From UBA8914 sp034002905 (lineage in GTDB: Bacteria; Pseudomonadota; Alphaproteobacteria; UBA9219), in contig JAVEZQ010000003.1 in assembly GCA_034002905.1 (NCBI GenBank), positions 169,517 through 233,516 of the forward strand: a stretch of 64,000 nt of DNA, in the 5' to 3' direction. The notes beneath the pieces were generated by a model. The model worked only from the letters and a program-made list of their open reading frames with translations, was not told the DNA's origin and ran no database searches. Numbering within the stretch: position 1 is the stretch's first letter; every line of letters begins with the position of its first letter. A program made the translations under genes and the position numbers. Of the stretch, positions 1 through 8,361 are shown in pieces.

Positions 1-996
1 CAGCGCTTTGATAAAAGCTTTGTCCGCGCTCGAGAACTTAAAGCCGCCCCAGCTATGGCTGCCCTGTTGCGCGATGCGTTTCAACCCAATATCGTCCAAA
101 CTTTAGAGCACACGCCGACGCTCATTCATGGCGGCCCCTTTGCAAATATCGCGCATGGCTGTAACACAGTGGTTGCCTCGCGCCTTGCGTTAAGCCACGC
201 CGACATTGTTGTGACGGAAGCTGGTTTTGGCGCCGATCTGGGTGCTGAGAAATTTCTGAACATCAAATGCCGCCAATCAGGCCTTGCGCCCGATGCTATT
301 GTGATTGTCGCGACAGTGCGCGCCCTTAAGATGCACGGCGGCGTGGCAAAAGACCGTCTTGGCGAAGAAAATATTGCCGCCGTTTGTGCCGGAACAGCTA
401 ACCTCGTCTGCCATATCGAGAACATGAAGAAGTTTGGCGTGCCCGTTGTCGTCGCGATCAATCAATTCTCCACCGATACGCAAGCCGAGATGAATGTCAT
501 CCATCAAGCTTGCGAAGAGCGCGGTATCCGTGCCCATTTCTGCAATCATTGGGGTCTTGGCGGTGCGGGCGCCCTCACCCTTGCCCAAGACGTCGTCGAT
601 ATGCTCAAGAACGGTAGCGCAAACTTTAAACTGCTTTATCCCGACATGCTGCCACTGCGCGAAAAGATCCAGACTGTTGCACGCGAAATCTATCGTGCAA
701 AAGATGTTGATTTTGCACCTGCTGCGCTGCGCAAGCTCGCCCTCTATGAAAAAGAAGGTTATGGCAAATTTCCCGTCTGTATGGCCAAAACACAATACAG
801 CTTCTCTGCGAATCCCAAGCTGTTGGGTGCGCCCAAGGGCCACGTCCTACCCGTTCGCGATGTACGCCTTTCGGCAGGTGCGGGCTTCGTCGTTGCACTG
901 TGCGGCGAGATCATGACCATGCCGGGTCTTGGCCGCTCTCCCGCAGCCGAACGAATCCACATCAACCGCAATGGTCTTATTGACGGCCTTTTCTAG
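1..996 (+). CDS. fhs: Formate-tetrahydrofolate ligase, C-terminal part (5' end outside window)
   Basis: ATP-dependent ligation of formate to tetrahydrofolate giving 10-formyl-THF, a cytosolic one-carbon reaction. The reading frame is open from base 1, so the gene starts before the window. The 331 visible residues are the C-terminal 60% of a protein usually about 555 long. Recognisable family segments are HTPTLIHGGPFANIAHGC, TEAGFGADLGAEKF, the NQF stretch and the C-terminal MPGLGRSPAAERI. The N-terminal P-loop-like ATP site lies outside. No folate neighbour is visible; the next gene is an unrelated surface antigen about 380 bases away. Family assignment is firm from these motifs. The true start cannot be given, and the first ATG in view (55) is an internal methionine. 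Confidence 0.95.
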   Translation, partial: QRFDKSFVRARELKAAPAMAALLRDAFQPNIVQTLEHTPTLIHGGPFANIAHGCNTVVASRLALSHADIVVTEAGFGADLGAEKFLNIKCRQSGLAPDAIVIVATVRALKMHGGVAKDRLGEENIAAVCAGTANLVCHIENMKKFGVPVVVAINQFSTDTQAEMNVIHQACEERGIRAHFCNHWGLGGAGALTLAQDVVDMLKNGSANFKLLYPDMLPLREKIQTVAREIYRAKDVDFAPAALRKLALYEKEGYGKFPVCMAKTQYSFSANPKLLGAPKGHVLPVRDVRLSAGAGFVVALCGEIMTMPGLGRSPAAERIHINRNGLIDGLF

Positions 997-1374
997 GCTT
1001 ATTTCTTTCTTTTTGGTCTCAACCCAAAAGGGCTGTTACACTGCGTGCATGTTGAACACACCGCGCAATGACGGTGAAAGGGCCATCTTAAAGGTTTGTC
1101 TGATCATAATCAAAATCCAGTCTGCAATATTATGTAACAGTGATAATCTTTAATCCCCTTCTCCCAAGCAATGAAAAGAGGAAAAGTTATGAAATAAGCT
1201 CAGTATTATGGTAAAAATCATTTATTTTCTGCTTATTATGGCCTGTTTTTCATCTTTTACCCTTTCGTTCTGCGGCAATCAAAGCTAGGTTTGCCGCACT
1301 TTTGCCATAGCAATTGTTTACACTTCTCAAAAGAAATGGCGCATAGGATGATGCCCATGGGAGAGGCTCAAACA
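997..1374. other. Intergenic region between fhs and surface antigen gene
   Basis: A 378-base AT-rich gap. The only clear structure is an 8-bp inverted repeat TGCGGCAA/TTGCCGCA at 1271-1298 with a 12-base loop, followed by C and four T. It could be a weak terminator or a leader hairpin of the antigen gene. I see no convincing ORF, tRNA or paired -35/-10 boxes. Confidence 0.4.
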
Positions 1375-1938
1375 ATGAGAATTGCAGGTTTCATATTGGT
1401 CGCCTTTATCCTCGCCTTGTTCGCGGGGCGATCCGCCTATGCTGGCGACAAAGCTCTTTTAGGTACGGGCATGGGTGCTGCTTTGGGCGGCTATGTCGGC
1501 AGTACAATTGGCAAGGGCGATGGCCAACTAGCCGCAACGGGGGCTGGTGTTTTTTTGGGCGGACTCATGGGGCATTCAATCGGTTCGTCAATGGAGCATT
1601 CAACCGCTGGCACCTACAGTTCGCGCAACTATGCCCCGATGAATGCCTTTCGGAATTACGCCCCCTATCAACCCAACTATGTCGCGCCTGAATACCCACA
1701 ACAGGAAGTCATTTTTATCGATCCTTACCCCACAATAATCGAGGCACCTCAACAACAGGCCGTCTATGTCGACGGTGGTTATGTCGGCGTTCCCCAGCCA
1801 CCAACACAGGCCCGTCTGCGCAAGCATCGTCATTGTCGCGAGTTTACGCAGACCATTCGCGTTGATGGCCATAATCGTGAAAGCTATGGGACGGCATGCC
1901 TGCGGCCTGACGGCTCATGGCAGATTGAACAGCGCTAA
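1375..1938 (+). CDS. Glycine-zipper surface antigen, 17-kDa antigen type
   Basis: Predicted exported envelope protein of 187 residues; molecular function unknown. Residues 1-23 form a signal peptide (MRIAGF, then a hydrophobic core ending at SAYA). A glycine-zipper membrane segment follows at about 28-65, with GxxxG-spaced glycines (GTGMGAALGGYVGSTIG). Next is a Pro/Tyr/Gln-rich linker. The C-terminal 35 residues (CREFTQTIRVDG ... YGTACLRPDGSW) match the end of rickettsial 17-kDa-like antigens and related alphaproteobacterial proteins. The ATG at 1375 was chosen because it opens the signal peptide and has GGGAGAGG upstream; the longer frame from 1291 would bury the signal sequence. No lipobox cysteine is present, so it is probably not a lipoprotein, unlike the rickettsial antigen. 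It ends 7 bases before queA. Confidence 0.8.
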   Translation: MRIAGFILVAFILALFAGRSAYAGDKALLGTGMGAALGGYVGSTIGKGDGQLAATGAGVFLGGLMGHSIGSSMEHSTAGTYSSRNYAPMNAFRNYAPYQPNYVAPEYPQQEVIFIDPYPTIIEAPQQQAVYVDGGYVGVPQPPTQARLRKHRHCREFTQTIRVDGHNRESYGTACLRPDGSWQIEQR

Positions 1939-1945
1939 TACCTCA

Positions 1946-3019
1946 ATGACCGCTGCTCCTGCCCCTGACTGGCATCTGGCCGATTTTGATTTTCATTTAC
2001 CGGAAGAGCGCATTGCTGCGCATCCTGTTGATCCTCGCGATCACGCACGACTCCTTCATGTCTGCGGTAAAAATCTTTCCGATCATCATGTCTTTGACCT
2101 TCCCGCCCTTTTGCACGAAGGCGATGTTTTGGTCATGAATGATACAAAGGTTATTCCGGCTCGTCTCTTCGGCCTTCGGGGCGAGGTACGCGTTGAAGTC
2201 ATGCTCAACAAACGCGAAGCAGGAGATGGCGAAGTCTGGTCAGCGCTCGCCCGTCCGGGCAAAAGGCTACGCGAGGGACAGGTTATCGTTTTTGCCCCTG
2301 ACTTCTCATCAGAAATCCTGTCCAAAAAAGAGGGGGGTGAGATTCTGGTGCGTTTTAATCAAGAAAAAGACGCCTTTTTTGCTGCCGTTCACGCACATGG
2401 GCATATTCCGCTGCCCCCCTATATCAAGCGGCCCGATGGCGATATGCCCGAAGATCGAACACGTTATCAAACCATATACGCTCGTCATGAGGGGGCCGTT
2501 GCCGCACCGACGGCAGGGCTTCATTTTACGCCCGAACTTTTCGCAAAGCTGGATGAAAAAGGCATCACACGAACAACCGTTACGCTGCATGTGGGCGCAG
2601 GAACATTCCTTCCCGTCAAGACAGAACGCGTGGCCGATCATGTGATGCACAGCGAATGGGGCGAGATCACGCCGGAAACGGCTGTTTCTCTCAACGCGGC
2701 CAAACGTGAAGGCCGTCGTATTGTCGTAGTCGGCACTACCTCTTTACGCCTGCTTGAAAGCTCCGCCGATGAAACTGGCATGATCCATCCTTTTTGCGGA
2801 GAAACAGACATCTTTATCACGCCCGGCTATCGCTTTCGGGCCATTGACGCGATGCTGACCAATTTCCACCTGCCGAAATCCACGCTTTTTATGCTTGTCA
2901 GCGCTTTGGCTGGTCTTGAGCCCATGCGCAGCGCCTATGCCCATGCCATTGATAACGACTATCGCTTCTACTCCTATGGCGATGCCTGTTTGTTGGAGAA
3001 AGAAACAACGTCGTTTTAA
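1946..3019 (+). CDS. queA: S-adenosylmethionine:tRNA ribosyltransferase-isomerase
   Basis: Transfers and isomerises the ribosyl moiety of SAM onto preQ1-modified tRNA, giving epoxyqueuosine at the wobble base of GUN-anticodon tRNAs. The 357-residue length fits the family. The N-terminus DFDFHLPEERIAAHP, the VMNDTKVIPARLFG segment, APTAGLHFTPEL, the HVGAGTFLPV motif and the C-terminal FHLPKSTLFMLVSA are family hallmarks. The ATG at 1946 was chosen because the characteristic DFDF-LPEE start lies just after it; the open frame runs further upstream but overlaps the preceding gene. No clear ribosome-binding site is visible, so coupling to the gene 7 bases upstream is possible. tgt, which acts earlier in the same pathway, is about 0.7 kb downstream on the same strand. 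Confidence 0.95.
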   Translation: MTAAPAPDWHLADFDFHLPEERIAAHPVDPRDHARLLHVCGKNLSDHHVFDLPALLHEGDVLVMNDTKVIPARLFGLRGEVRVEVMLNKREAGDGEVWSALARPGKRLREGQVIVFAPDFSSEILSKKEGGEILVRFNQEKDAFFAAVHAHGHIPLPPYIKRPDGDMPEDRTRYQTIYARHEGAVAAPTAGLHFTPELFAKLDEKGITRTTVTLHVGAGTFLPVKTERVADHVMHSEWGEITPETAVSLNAAKREGRRIVVVGTTSLRLLESSADETGMIHPFCGETDIFITPGYRFRAIDAMLTNFHLPKSTLFMLVSALAGLEPMRSAYAHAIDNDYRFYSYGDACLLEKETTSF

Positions 3020-3203
3020 CCACAAGCGACCCGATTTTGGCATGTTTCTTACGAGCGAAACAGAATAATTATTATTATATTACAAACAGATACAGCTCTG
3101 CACATTCACTACTCTTCTTATCATGAAAGTTTTGTAAGCAAGTTTTTCTTTTGATACGGTGCCCCTCCGCCGCATTTGGCTCATGTATGTTGTTGAGGAA
3201 AAC

Positions 3204-3665
3204 ATGGAACCGAAAATTAAGCTTGGAAACATAAGCTCGAAATCAAGAAAAATTGACCTCCTGCCAATAGCTCTTCCCAACATAGTGCTCCTTGCATGCA
3301 TTCTTGGTATGAATACGCTTACTCAACAGTATTTTAAGACCAATATTGTCCCCGCTAAACAGCAATCAACTATACCCGTTGATCAACAGGAAAAATGCAG
3401 TATCGCTGTCAGAGATTTATTTACCATAGAATCCGAACCCCAAAGAGATGCCCAGAAGATTCAAAGGCAGCGATGGGTTGTTGAAAGTTTATGTCAAGTC
3501 TCAGCCCCTCTTTCCGAGAGGCAAGAGCTTTGCTCTGATGCAACAAAAGCCTATTTAGAGAAATCAACAAAAGGCCAAACTTTTTCGCCTGATACAACCA
3601 AAGCTCGCCACACACTGGGACTATTGTGCAGCACCATGAATGCGGGCCACAAACTTATTAAATGA
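3204..3665 (+). CDS. Small single-pass membrane protein between queA and tgt, function unknown
   Basis: A 153-residue protein that I do not recognise. The ATG at 3204 has GAGGAA six bases upstream and was preferred to the in-frame start at 3159. A basic N-terminus (KSRK) is followed by one hydrophobic segment at about residues 19-38 (LLPIALPNIVLLACILG). After that comes a polar domain of about 115 residues with four cysteines (KCSI, SLCQ, ELCS, LLCS), suggesting an N-in anchor with a periplasmic, possibly disulfide-bonded domain. It is AT-richer than queA and tgt and sits between them on the same strand, ending 48 bases before tgt. Nothing ties it to queuosine synthesis beyond location. It could be a lineage-specific insertion. 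Confidence 0.6.
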   Translation: MEPKIKLGNISSKSRKIDLLPIALPNIVLLACILGMNTLTQQYFKTNIVPAKQQSTIPVDQQEKCSIAVRDLFTIESEPQRDAQKIQRQRWVVESLCQVSAPLSERQELCSDATKAYLEKSTKGQTFSPDTTKARHTLGLLCSTMNAGHKLIK

Positions 3666-3713
3666 CAAAGATCATTGTTTTCATTTCCACGGCGACGTGA
3701 GTTTGTTAGAAAG

Positions 3714-4847
3714 ATGACCATGACCGCCTTTTCCTTTAACCTGTCCCATACCGATGGCGCGGCGCGGCGCGGACGCGTGACAACGGCACATGGGACATTT
3801 GAAACGCCTTGTTTTATGGCAACAGCGACTGCCGCAACCGTGAAAGCGATGACCGTCGATCAGGTACGCGCGAGCGGTGCTGAGCTTGCCATTTGCAATA
3901 CCTATCATCTGATGCTGCGCCCCACAGCCGAACGCGTAGCTGAACTAGGCGGCCTTCACAAATTTATGAACTGGCCCGGCCCTATTGTCACCGACTCCGG
4001 CGGGTTTCAGGTCATGTCGCTCGCGGGGCTTCGCAAGCTGTCCGAGGAAGGCGTTACCTTTCAGTCCCATGTAGATGGCAGCCGCCATATGCTTTCGCCC
4101 GAAAGGTCCATGGAAATCCAGCGCCTGCTAGATAGCGATATTACGATGGCCTTTGACGAATGCACGCCGCACCCCGCAACGCACGACGTGGCCGCCGAAT
4201 CCATGCACCTATCGATGCGCTGGGCCGAGCGTTGCAGCAAAGCCTTTGTCCGGCGTGAGGGTTATGCCCTGTTCGGTATTATACAAGGCAGCGTCTATGA
4301 AGATTTGCGCACCGAGTCCATTCAGAAGCTGACGGAGCTTGATCTGGACGGCTTTGGCATTGGCGGGCTCGCCGTTGGCGAGGGGCAAGAGGAAATGCTC
4401 AAGGTTCTTAATTTCTCCCTGCCCCAACTTACGCTCGTTAAACCACGCTATTTGATGGGCGTCGGGACACCTTCCGATATCGTTGAAAGCGTCTATCGCG
4501 GCGTTGATATGTTTGATTGCGTGATGCCTACGCGCGCAGGACGCACAGGACGTGGCTATACCCATCGCGGCACGATCAACATACGTAACGCACGGCACAC
4601 CAATGACCCAAGACCGATTGATGATCGTTGCACCTGCCCCACCTGCGCCGGCTATTCCCGCGCTTATCTACACCATCTGTTCCGCTGTGAGGAGATTTTG
4701 GGCCCGATGCTCCTGACCCAGCATAACGAGCATTACTACCAGAACCTGATGAAAGGTCTGCGCAACGCGATTGAACAAGGCGCTCTACCCACATTCCGAG
4801 CACAGTTTTATGCAGATTGGGAACAGGGTGACATCACTGCTCTATAA
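3714..4847 (+). CDS. tgt: tRNA-guanine transglycosylase (queuine/preQ1 tRNA-ribosyltransferase)
   Basis: Exchanges guanine-34 of GUN-anticodon tRNAs for preQ1, the step before QueA. At 377 residues it matches the family (about 375). Visible landmarks are DSGGFQVMSL with the general-base Asp (about residue 95), the GIIQGS loop, GVGTP, FDCVMPTRAGR with the catalytic nucleophile Asp, and the zinc site CTCPTC ... H near residues 305-340. The start could be ATG 3714 or ATG 3720 (MTMT); the former has AGAAAG directly upstream and the latter gives exactly 375 residues. It is followed within 20 bases by a strong bidirectional terminator, so the transcription unit ends here. Confidence 0.96.
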   Translation: MTMTAFSFNLSHTDGAARRGRVTTAHGTFETPCFMATATAATVKAMTVDQVRASGAELAICNTYHLMLRPTAERVAELGGLHKFMNWPGPIVTDSGGFQVMSLAGLRKLSEEGVTFQSHVDGSRHMLSPERSMEIQRLLDSDITMAFDECTPHPATHDVAAESMHLSMRWAERCSKAFVRREGYALFGIIQGSVYEDLRTESIQKLTELDLDGFGIGGLAVGEGQEEMLKVLNFSLPQLTLVKPRYLMGVGTPSDIVESVYRGVDMFDCVMPTRAGRTGRGYTHRGTINIRNARHTNDPRPIDDRCTCPTCAGYSRAYLHHLFRCEEILGPMLLTQHNEHYYQNLMKGLRNAIEQGALPTFRAQFYADWEQGDITAL

Positions 4848-4863
4848 GATTTAAAAAAGTTAA

Positions 4864-4894
4864 CGGCCACCCCTTTTCAGGGGTGGCCGCTTTT
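4864..4894. terminator. Bidirectional intrinsic terminator between tgt and pnp
   Basis: Ten-base-pair stem: CGGCCACCCC (4864-4873), loop TTTTCA, GGGGTGGCCG (4880-4889). On the plus strand it is followed by CTTTT, serving tgt. On the minus strand it is followed by an A/T-rich run (complement of the AAAAAAG at 4853-4859), serving pnp, whose stop is at 4917. The two converging genes share it. Confidence 0.85.
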
Positions 4895-4916
4895 CTGTAA
4901 TTGGAAAGAAGAAGTT

Positions 4917-7034
4917 TTACCCTTCTTGCTTACCGGACAGGTCGTTGCCATTGCTTTGATCGACGACTTTCATCGACAGCTTCACTTTACCGCGGTCATC
5001 GACGCCAAGAACCTTGACGTGGACTTCCTGACCTTCGCTGAGAACATCACCAACCTTGCTGATGCGTTCCTTGCTGATTTCCGAGATATGGACAAGTCCG
5101 TCTTTCGAGCCAAGGAAGTTCACGAAAGCGCCGAAATCGACGATCTTCACAACCTTGCCCTTATAGACCATGCCCACTTCCGGCTCGGCCACAATGCCCT
5201 TGATCCAGTTGATGGCAGCTTCACCAGCCGCAGAGTCAACTGCCGCAACCTTAATGGTACCGTCATCTTCGATATCGATCTTCGCGCCCGTGGTTTCGCA
5301 AATTTCACGGATCACCTTGCCACCTGTGCCGATCACTTCACGGATCTTGTCCTTGGGGATCATAAAGGTGGTAATGCGCGGTGCATTCTGGCTGACGCCT
5401 TCGCGTGCGCCCGTGAGCGCCTTGGCCATCTCGCCCAAGATATGCATACGACCATCTTTAGCCTGACCCAAAGCAATCTGCATGATTTCCTTCGTGATCG
5501 ATGTGATCTTGATGTCCATCTGCAGCGCTGTGACGCCTTGATCTGTACCCGCGACCTTAAAGTCCATATCGCCCAGATGATCTTCATCACCCAGAATATC
5601 GGACAGAACGGCAAAGCCACGATCTTCCTTAATTAATCCCATCGCGATACCCGCAACCGGACGTGGCAAGGGAACACCAGCATCCATAAGTGCCAACGAC
5701 GAACCGCACACAGTAGCCATAGAGGAGGAACCGTTCGACTCCGTGATTTCGGAAACAACACGGATCGTGTAAGGGAACGCATCCTTAGCGGGCAAGAGCG
5801 GATGAATGGCACGCCAGGCTAGCTTGCCATGGCCGATTTCGCGACGTCCGGGACCTCCCATACGGCCAGCTTCACCGACCGAGTAAGGCGGGAAGTTATA
5901 ATGCAGCATGAAATGCTCGCGATACTCACCCGTGAGCGCATCAATGATCTGCTCATCTTGTCCCGTGCCGAGAGTCGTGACGACAATTGCCTGCGTCTCG
6001 CCACGCGTAAAGAGTGCCGAACCGTGCGTACGACCCAGAACGCCAACCTCGCCAACGATCGGACGGATTGTCTTGGTGTCGCGGCCATCAATACGGCGAC
6101 CTGCATCCAAAATCATGGCGCGGACATGGTCGTATTTCATCTGATCGATCGCATCGAGAATGTGCTCATGCGCCATCTCTTCAGCAGGGATCGCGGCCAA
6201 AGCCTTTTCCTTCAACGCATCGATCTTAGCATAGCGGATTTGCTTAGCTGTCTCGTTATAGGCATCTTTCAAATCAGCGCCAACAATGCCTTCAAGTTTG
6301 GCTATTAAAGCCTTCTTGTCATAGGCAGGCGGTGGCAGATCGCGGGGATCTTTCGCACAAGCCTCGGCCAGCGAGATGATCAAGTCGATTACAGGCTGCA
6401 TCTGATCATGGCCAAACACAACAGCACCCAACATCACTTCCTCGGACAATTCCTTTGCCTCGGATTCAACCATCAAGACGCCTTCTTTCGTGCCCGCGAC
6501 AACAAGATCAAGGGCGCTTTCTTCAATTTCCGTCAGCGTCGGGTTGAGGACATACTCGCCATTGATATAACCAACGCGCGCGCCGGCAATCGGTCCCAGG
6601 AAGGGAATGCCAGAGATCGTGAGCGCCGCCGAACAACCGATCATTGCCACCATATCGGGGCTGTTTTCCAGATCGTGGCTGAGCACCGTGGCGATCACTT
6701 GCGTCTCGCACAGATATCCTTCAGGGAACAGCGGACGGATCGGACGATCGATCAGGCGGCTGATGAGTGTTTCGGCTTCCGTCGGACGGCCTTCACGACG
6801 GAAGAACCCGCCGGGGATGCGGCCAGCCGCAAAATATTTTTCCTGATAATTGACCGTGAGCGGAAAGAAATCCTGCCCTGGTTTTGCTTTTTTCGCGCCA
6901 ACAACGGTACACAAAACCGTCGTTCCGCCCATGCTGGCCATCACCGCGCCGTCAGCTTGACGTGCAACCTTGCCTGTTTCAAGAACAAGCTTGCGTCCGC
7001 CCCATTCCATTTCTTTTCGAAAAATTGTAAACAT
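4917..7034 (-). CDS. pnp: Polyribonucleotide nucleotidyltransferase (PNPase)
   Basis: 3'-5' phosphorolytic exoribonuclease of the RNA degradosome, cytosolic. The 705 residues carry two RNase PH domains (about 10-230 and 310-540), then a KH domain (TTFMIPKDKIREVIGTGGK, about 555) and an S1 domain (about 620-690, GMVYKGKVVKIVDFGAFV). The start at 7034 was chosen because MFTIFRKEMEWGG is the usual N-terminus and GGAAGACGG lies just upstream; the open frame extends 15 codons further without support. It follows two GNAT genes on the same strand, after rpsO. The rpsO-pnp order is classic, but the two acetyltransferase genes between them are not. Confidence 0.97.
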   Translation of the reverse strand: MFTIFRKEMEWGGRKLVLETGKVARQADGAVMASMGGTTVLCTVVGAKKAKPGQDFFPLTVNYQEKYFAAGRIPGGFFRREGRPTEAETLISRLIDRPIRPLFPEGYLCETQVIATVLSHDLENSPDMVAMIGCSAALTISGIPFLGPIAGARVGYINGEYVLNPTLTEIEESALDLVVAGTKEGVLMVESEAKELSEEVMLGAVVFGHDQMQPVIDLIISLAEACAKDPRDLPPPAYDKKALIAKLEGIVGADLKDAYNETAKQIRYAKIDALKEKALAAIPAEEMAHEHILDAIDQMKYDHVRAMILDAGRRIDGRDTKTIRPIVGEVGVLGRTHGSALFTRGETQAIVVTTLGTGQDEQIIDALTGEYREHFMLHYNFPPYSVGEAGRMGGPGRREIGHGKLAWRAIHPLLPAKDAFPYTIRVVSEITESNGSSSMATVCGSSLALMDAGVPLPRPVAGIAMGLIKEDRGFAVLSDILGDEDHLGDMDFKVAGTDQGVTALQMDIKITSITKEIMQIALGQAKDGRMHILGEMAKALTGAREGVSQNAPRITTFMIPKDKIREVIGTGGKVIREICETTGAKIDIEDDGTIKVAAVDSAAGEAAINWIKGIVAEPEVGMVYKGKVVKIVDFGAFVNFLGSKDGLVHISEISKERISKVGDVLSEGQEVHVKVLGVDDRGKVKLSMKVVDQSNGNDLSGKQEG

Positions 7035-7091
7035 TTTTCCGTCTTCCTTTTTCTTCATTGACGTCCCGCCTGCCCCCATGGCAAGCGGCCT

Positions 7092-7523
7092 TCATGCTGC
7101 GATACGCTTCATGAATCCTATGCGCCGATGGCCGTTTGGAAAATCGGCCTTCTCGACGAATTGCTGATAACCCAGTTTGGGATAAAATCCCTCCCCTTCG
7201 AAATCTTCTGTCCACAGATACGCACTGTGACAGCCGCGTGTGATGGCTTCGCGTTCGGCTTTTTCGACCAATTGCCGCCCTAGCCCCGACTTCCTCTGTT
7301 CCTTTTCGACCCAAATTGTGTCGATATACAGCCAATTCCAGAATGTTTTGCCCGTGAGACCGGCAATAATATGTCCGGCATCATCGCGCACAATAATAGA
7401 AAGAGCTTGCTCGCTATAGGGCGGGGATGAGCGCTCCAACGCATTAGCAATCAATCCTTTGAGCAAGAAGGCATCTTCTTCAGGGTCGATATGATCCTTG
7501 ATATCAAAGAAAAGCGTTTTCAT
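7092..7523 (-). CDS. GNAT-family N-acetyltransferase, second of a tandem pair
   Basis: A 143-residue acetyl-CoA-dependent acetyltransferase; substrate unknown. The acetyl-CoA loop is visible as RKSGLGRQLVEKAE (about residues 77-90), followed by the strand/helix with TRGCHSAYLWT and the C-terminal FYPKLGYQQF. The protein is closely related along its full length to the product of the gene directly upstream: both have FWNWLYID followed by WV, and both end GHRRIGFMKR. The pair therefore arose by tandem duplication. The ATG overlaps the upstream stop (ATGA at 7520-7523), implying translational coupling. The gene ends 58 bases before the pnp start, so it may be co-transcribed with pnp. Confidence 0.85.
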   Translation of the reverse strand: MKTLFFDIKDHIDPEEDAFLLKGLIANALERSSPPYSEQALSIIVRDDAGHIIAGLTGKTFWNWLYIDTIWVEKEQRKSGLGRQLVEKAEREAITRGCHSAYLWTEDFEGEGFYPKLGYQQFVEKADFPNGHRRIGFMKRIAA

Positions 7524-7978
7524 CTCGACCCCGCTTGTTCAGAAGTCTGTAACAACCGCTTCATAAAACCAATGCGCCGATGGCCAACCGGAAACCCCGG
7601 CAACTCGGCAAAAACTTCATATCCCATCTTGGCATAAAAATCGGGCGAGGTGAAACTTTGAGCCCAAAGATAAACGCCCGTGCAGTCGCGCGCACGCGCC
7701 TCTTCTTCTGCCGCTTCGATCAAGCTGCGGCCAACGCCCTGCCCGCACAGCGCGTCATCCACCCAAAGGGAGTCGATATAAAGCCAATTCCAGAAACTTT
7801 CCCCATATAGCCCCGCGACGATGCGATCATCATCTTCGTCGCGCTTAAGAATCGAAAGGGGAACAAAATCGAGCGTTAGACCCGTCTCTTCGCGGGTGTA
7901 ATCGTGAAGACGCTCTTCTAAGGCGTCTAAATCTTCAGGATCGATGTAGTCAGATATCTCGAGCAAACCAACGGACAA
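7520..7978 (-). CDS. GNAT-family N-acetyltransferase, first of a tandem pair
   Basis: 152-residue acetyltransferase, paralogue of the downstream gene. The acetyl-CoA-binding loop is CGQGVGRSLIEAAEEEA. FWNWLYIDSLWVDD and the C-terminal GHRRIGFMKR match the neighbour nearly residue for residue. No ATG exists near the N-terminus; the most likely start is TTG at 7978, preceded by TAAGGA nine bases upstream. It lies about 60 bases after the rpsO hairpin on the same strand. Substrate cannot be inferred. Related single-domain GNATs often act on small molecules or ribosomal protein N-termini; the position next to rpsO is suggestive but not evidence. Confidence 0.82.
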   Translation of the reverse strand: MSVGLLEISDYIDPEDLDALEERLHDYTREETGLTLDFVPLSILKRDEDDDRIVAGLYGESFWNWLYIDSLWVDDALCGQGVGRSLIEAAEEEARARDCTGVYLWAQSFTSPDFYAKMGYEVFAELPGFPVGHRRIGFMKRLLQTSEQAGSR

Positions 7979-8040
7979 GTTTTCTTTTCCTTACCAACCG
8001 AGCGGGACGGATTTCCTGCTCGCCTTCCTTAATAATCAGC

Positions 8041-8070
8041 AAGGGGCTTTCGCTATGGCAAAAGCCCCTT
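8041..8070 (-). terminator. Hairpin downstream of rpsO
   Basis: Perfect 10-bp inverted repeat AAGGGGCTTT/AAAGCCCCTT with a 10-base loop, starting 10 bases after the rpsO stop on the minus strand. The sequence after the stem (GCTGATTATTAAGG on the minus strand) lacks a real T-run. It may be a weak terminator or an RNA processing/stability hairpin between rpsO and the acetyltransferase genes. Confidence 0.55.
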
Positions 8071-8079
8071 CCCCTGATC

Positions 8080-8349
8080 TTACTTTCTCAGATTATTCTC
8101 GGCGAGAACTTTCTCATAGCGAGAGAAGTCCTTCTTCTTCAAATAACCGAGCAAGCTGCGGCGTGTGCTCACCATTTTGAGCAAACCGCGGCGCGAGTGG
8201 TGATCTTTCTTATTCTTGTCAAAATGATCCATCAAATCGTTGATACGACGTGTCAGGATCGCGATCTGGACTTCGGGCGAACCTGTGTCGCCTTTTGTAA
8301 GAGCATGTTTGGCAACGAGTGCCTGCTTTTGGGCTTTGGTCATCGACAT
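8080..8349 (-). CDS. rpsO: 30S ribosomal protein S15
   Basis: Primary 16S rRNA-binding protein of the 30S platform. The 89-residue length is exact for the family. Diagnostic segments are GDTGSPEVQIA (residues 20-30), HFDKNKKDHHSRRGLL (about 42-57) and LGYLKKKDFSRYEKV. The ATG at 8349 has GGAGATAAACG upstream. It lies 13 bases downstream of truB within the nusA-to-pnp block. In other bacteria rpsO is autoregulated through its leader; the short truB-rpsO gap leaves little room for such a structure here. Confidence 0.98.
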   Translation of the reverse strand: MSMTKAQKQALVAKHALTKGDTGSPEVQIAILTRRINDLMDHFDKNKKDHHSRRGLLKMVSTRRSLLGYLKKKDFSRYEKVLAENNLRK

Positions 8350-8361
8350 CGTTTATCTCCA

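Noticed and set aside
55..996. ATG 55 as a true start of the fhs gene
   Set aside because: The frame is open to base 1 with family-consistent residues, so ATG 55 is internal.
1271..1298. Hairpin TGCGGCAA/TTGCCGCA as a strong terminator for fhs
   Set aside because: It lies about 275 bases after the fhs stop and has only four T after the stem; left as a note in the intergenic entry.
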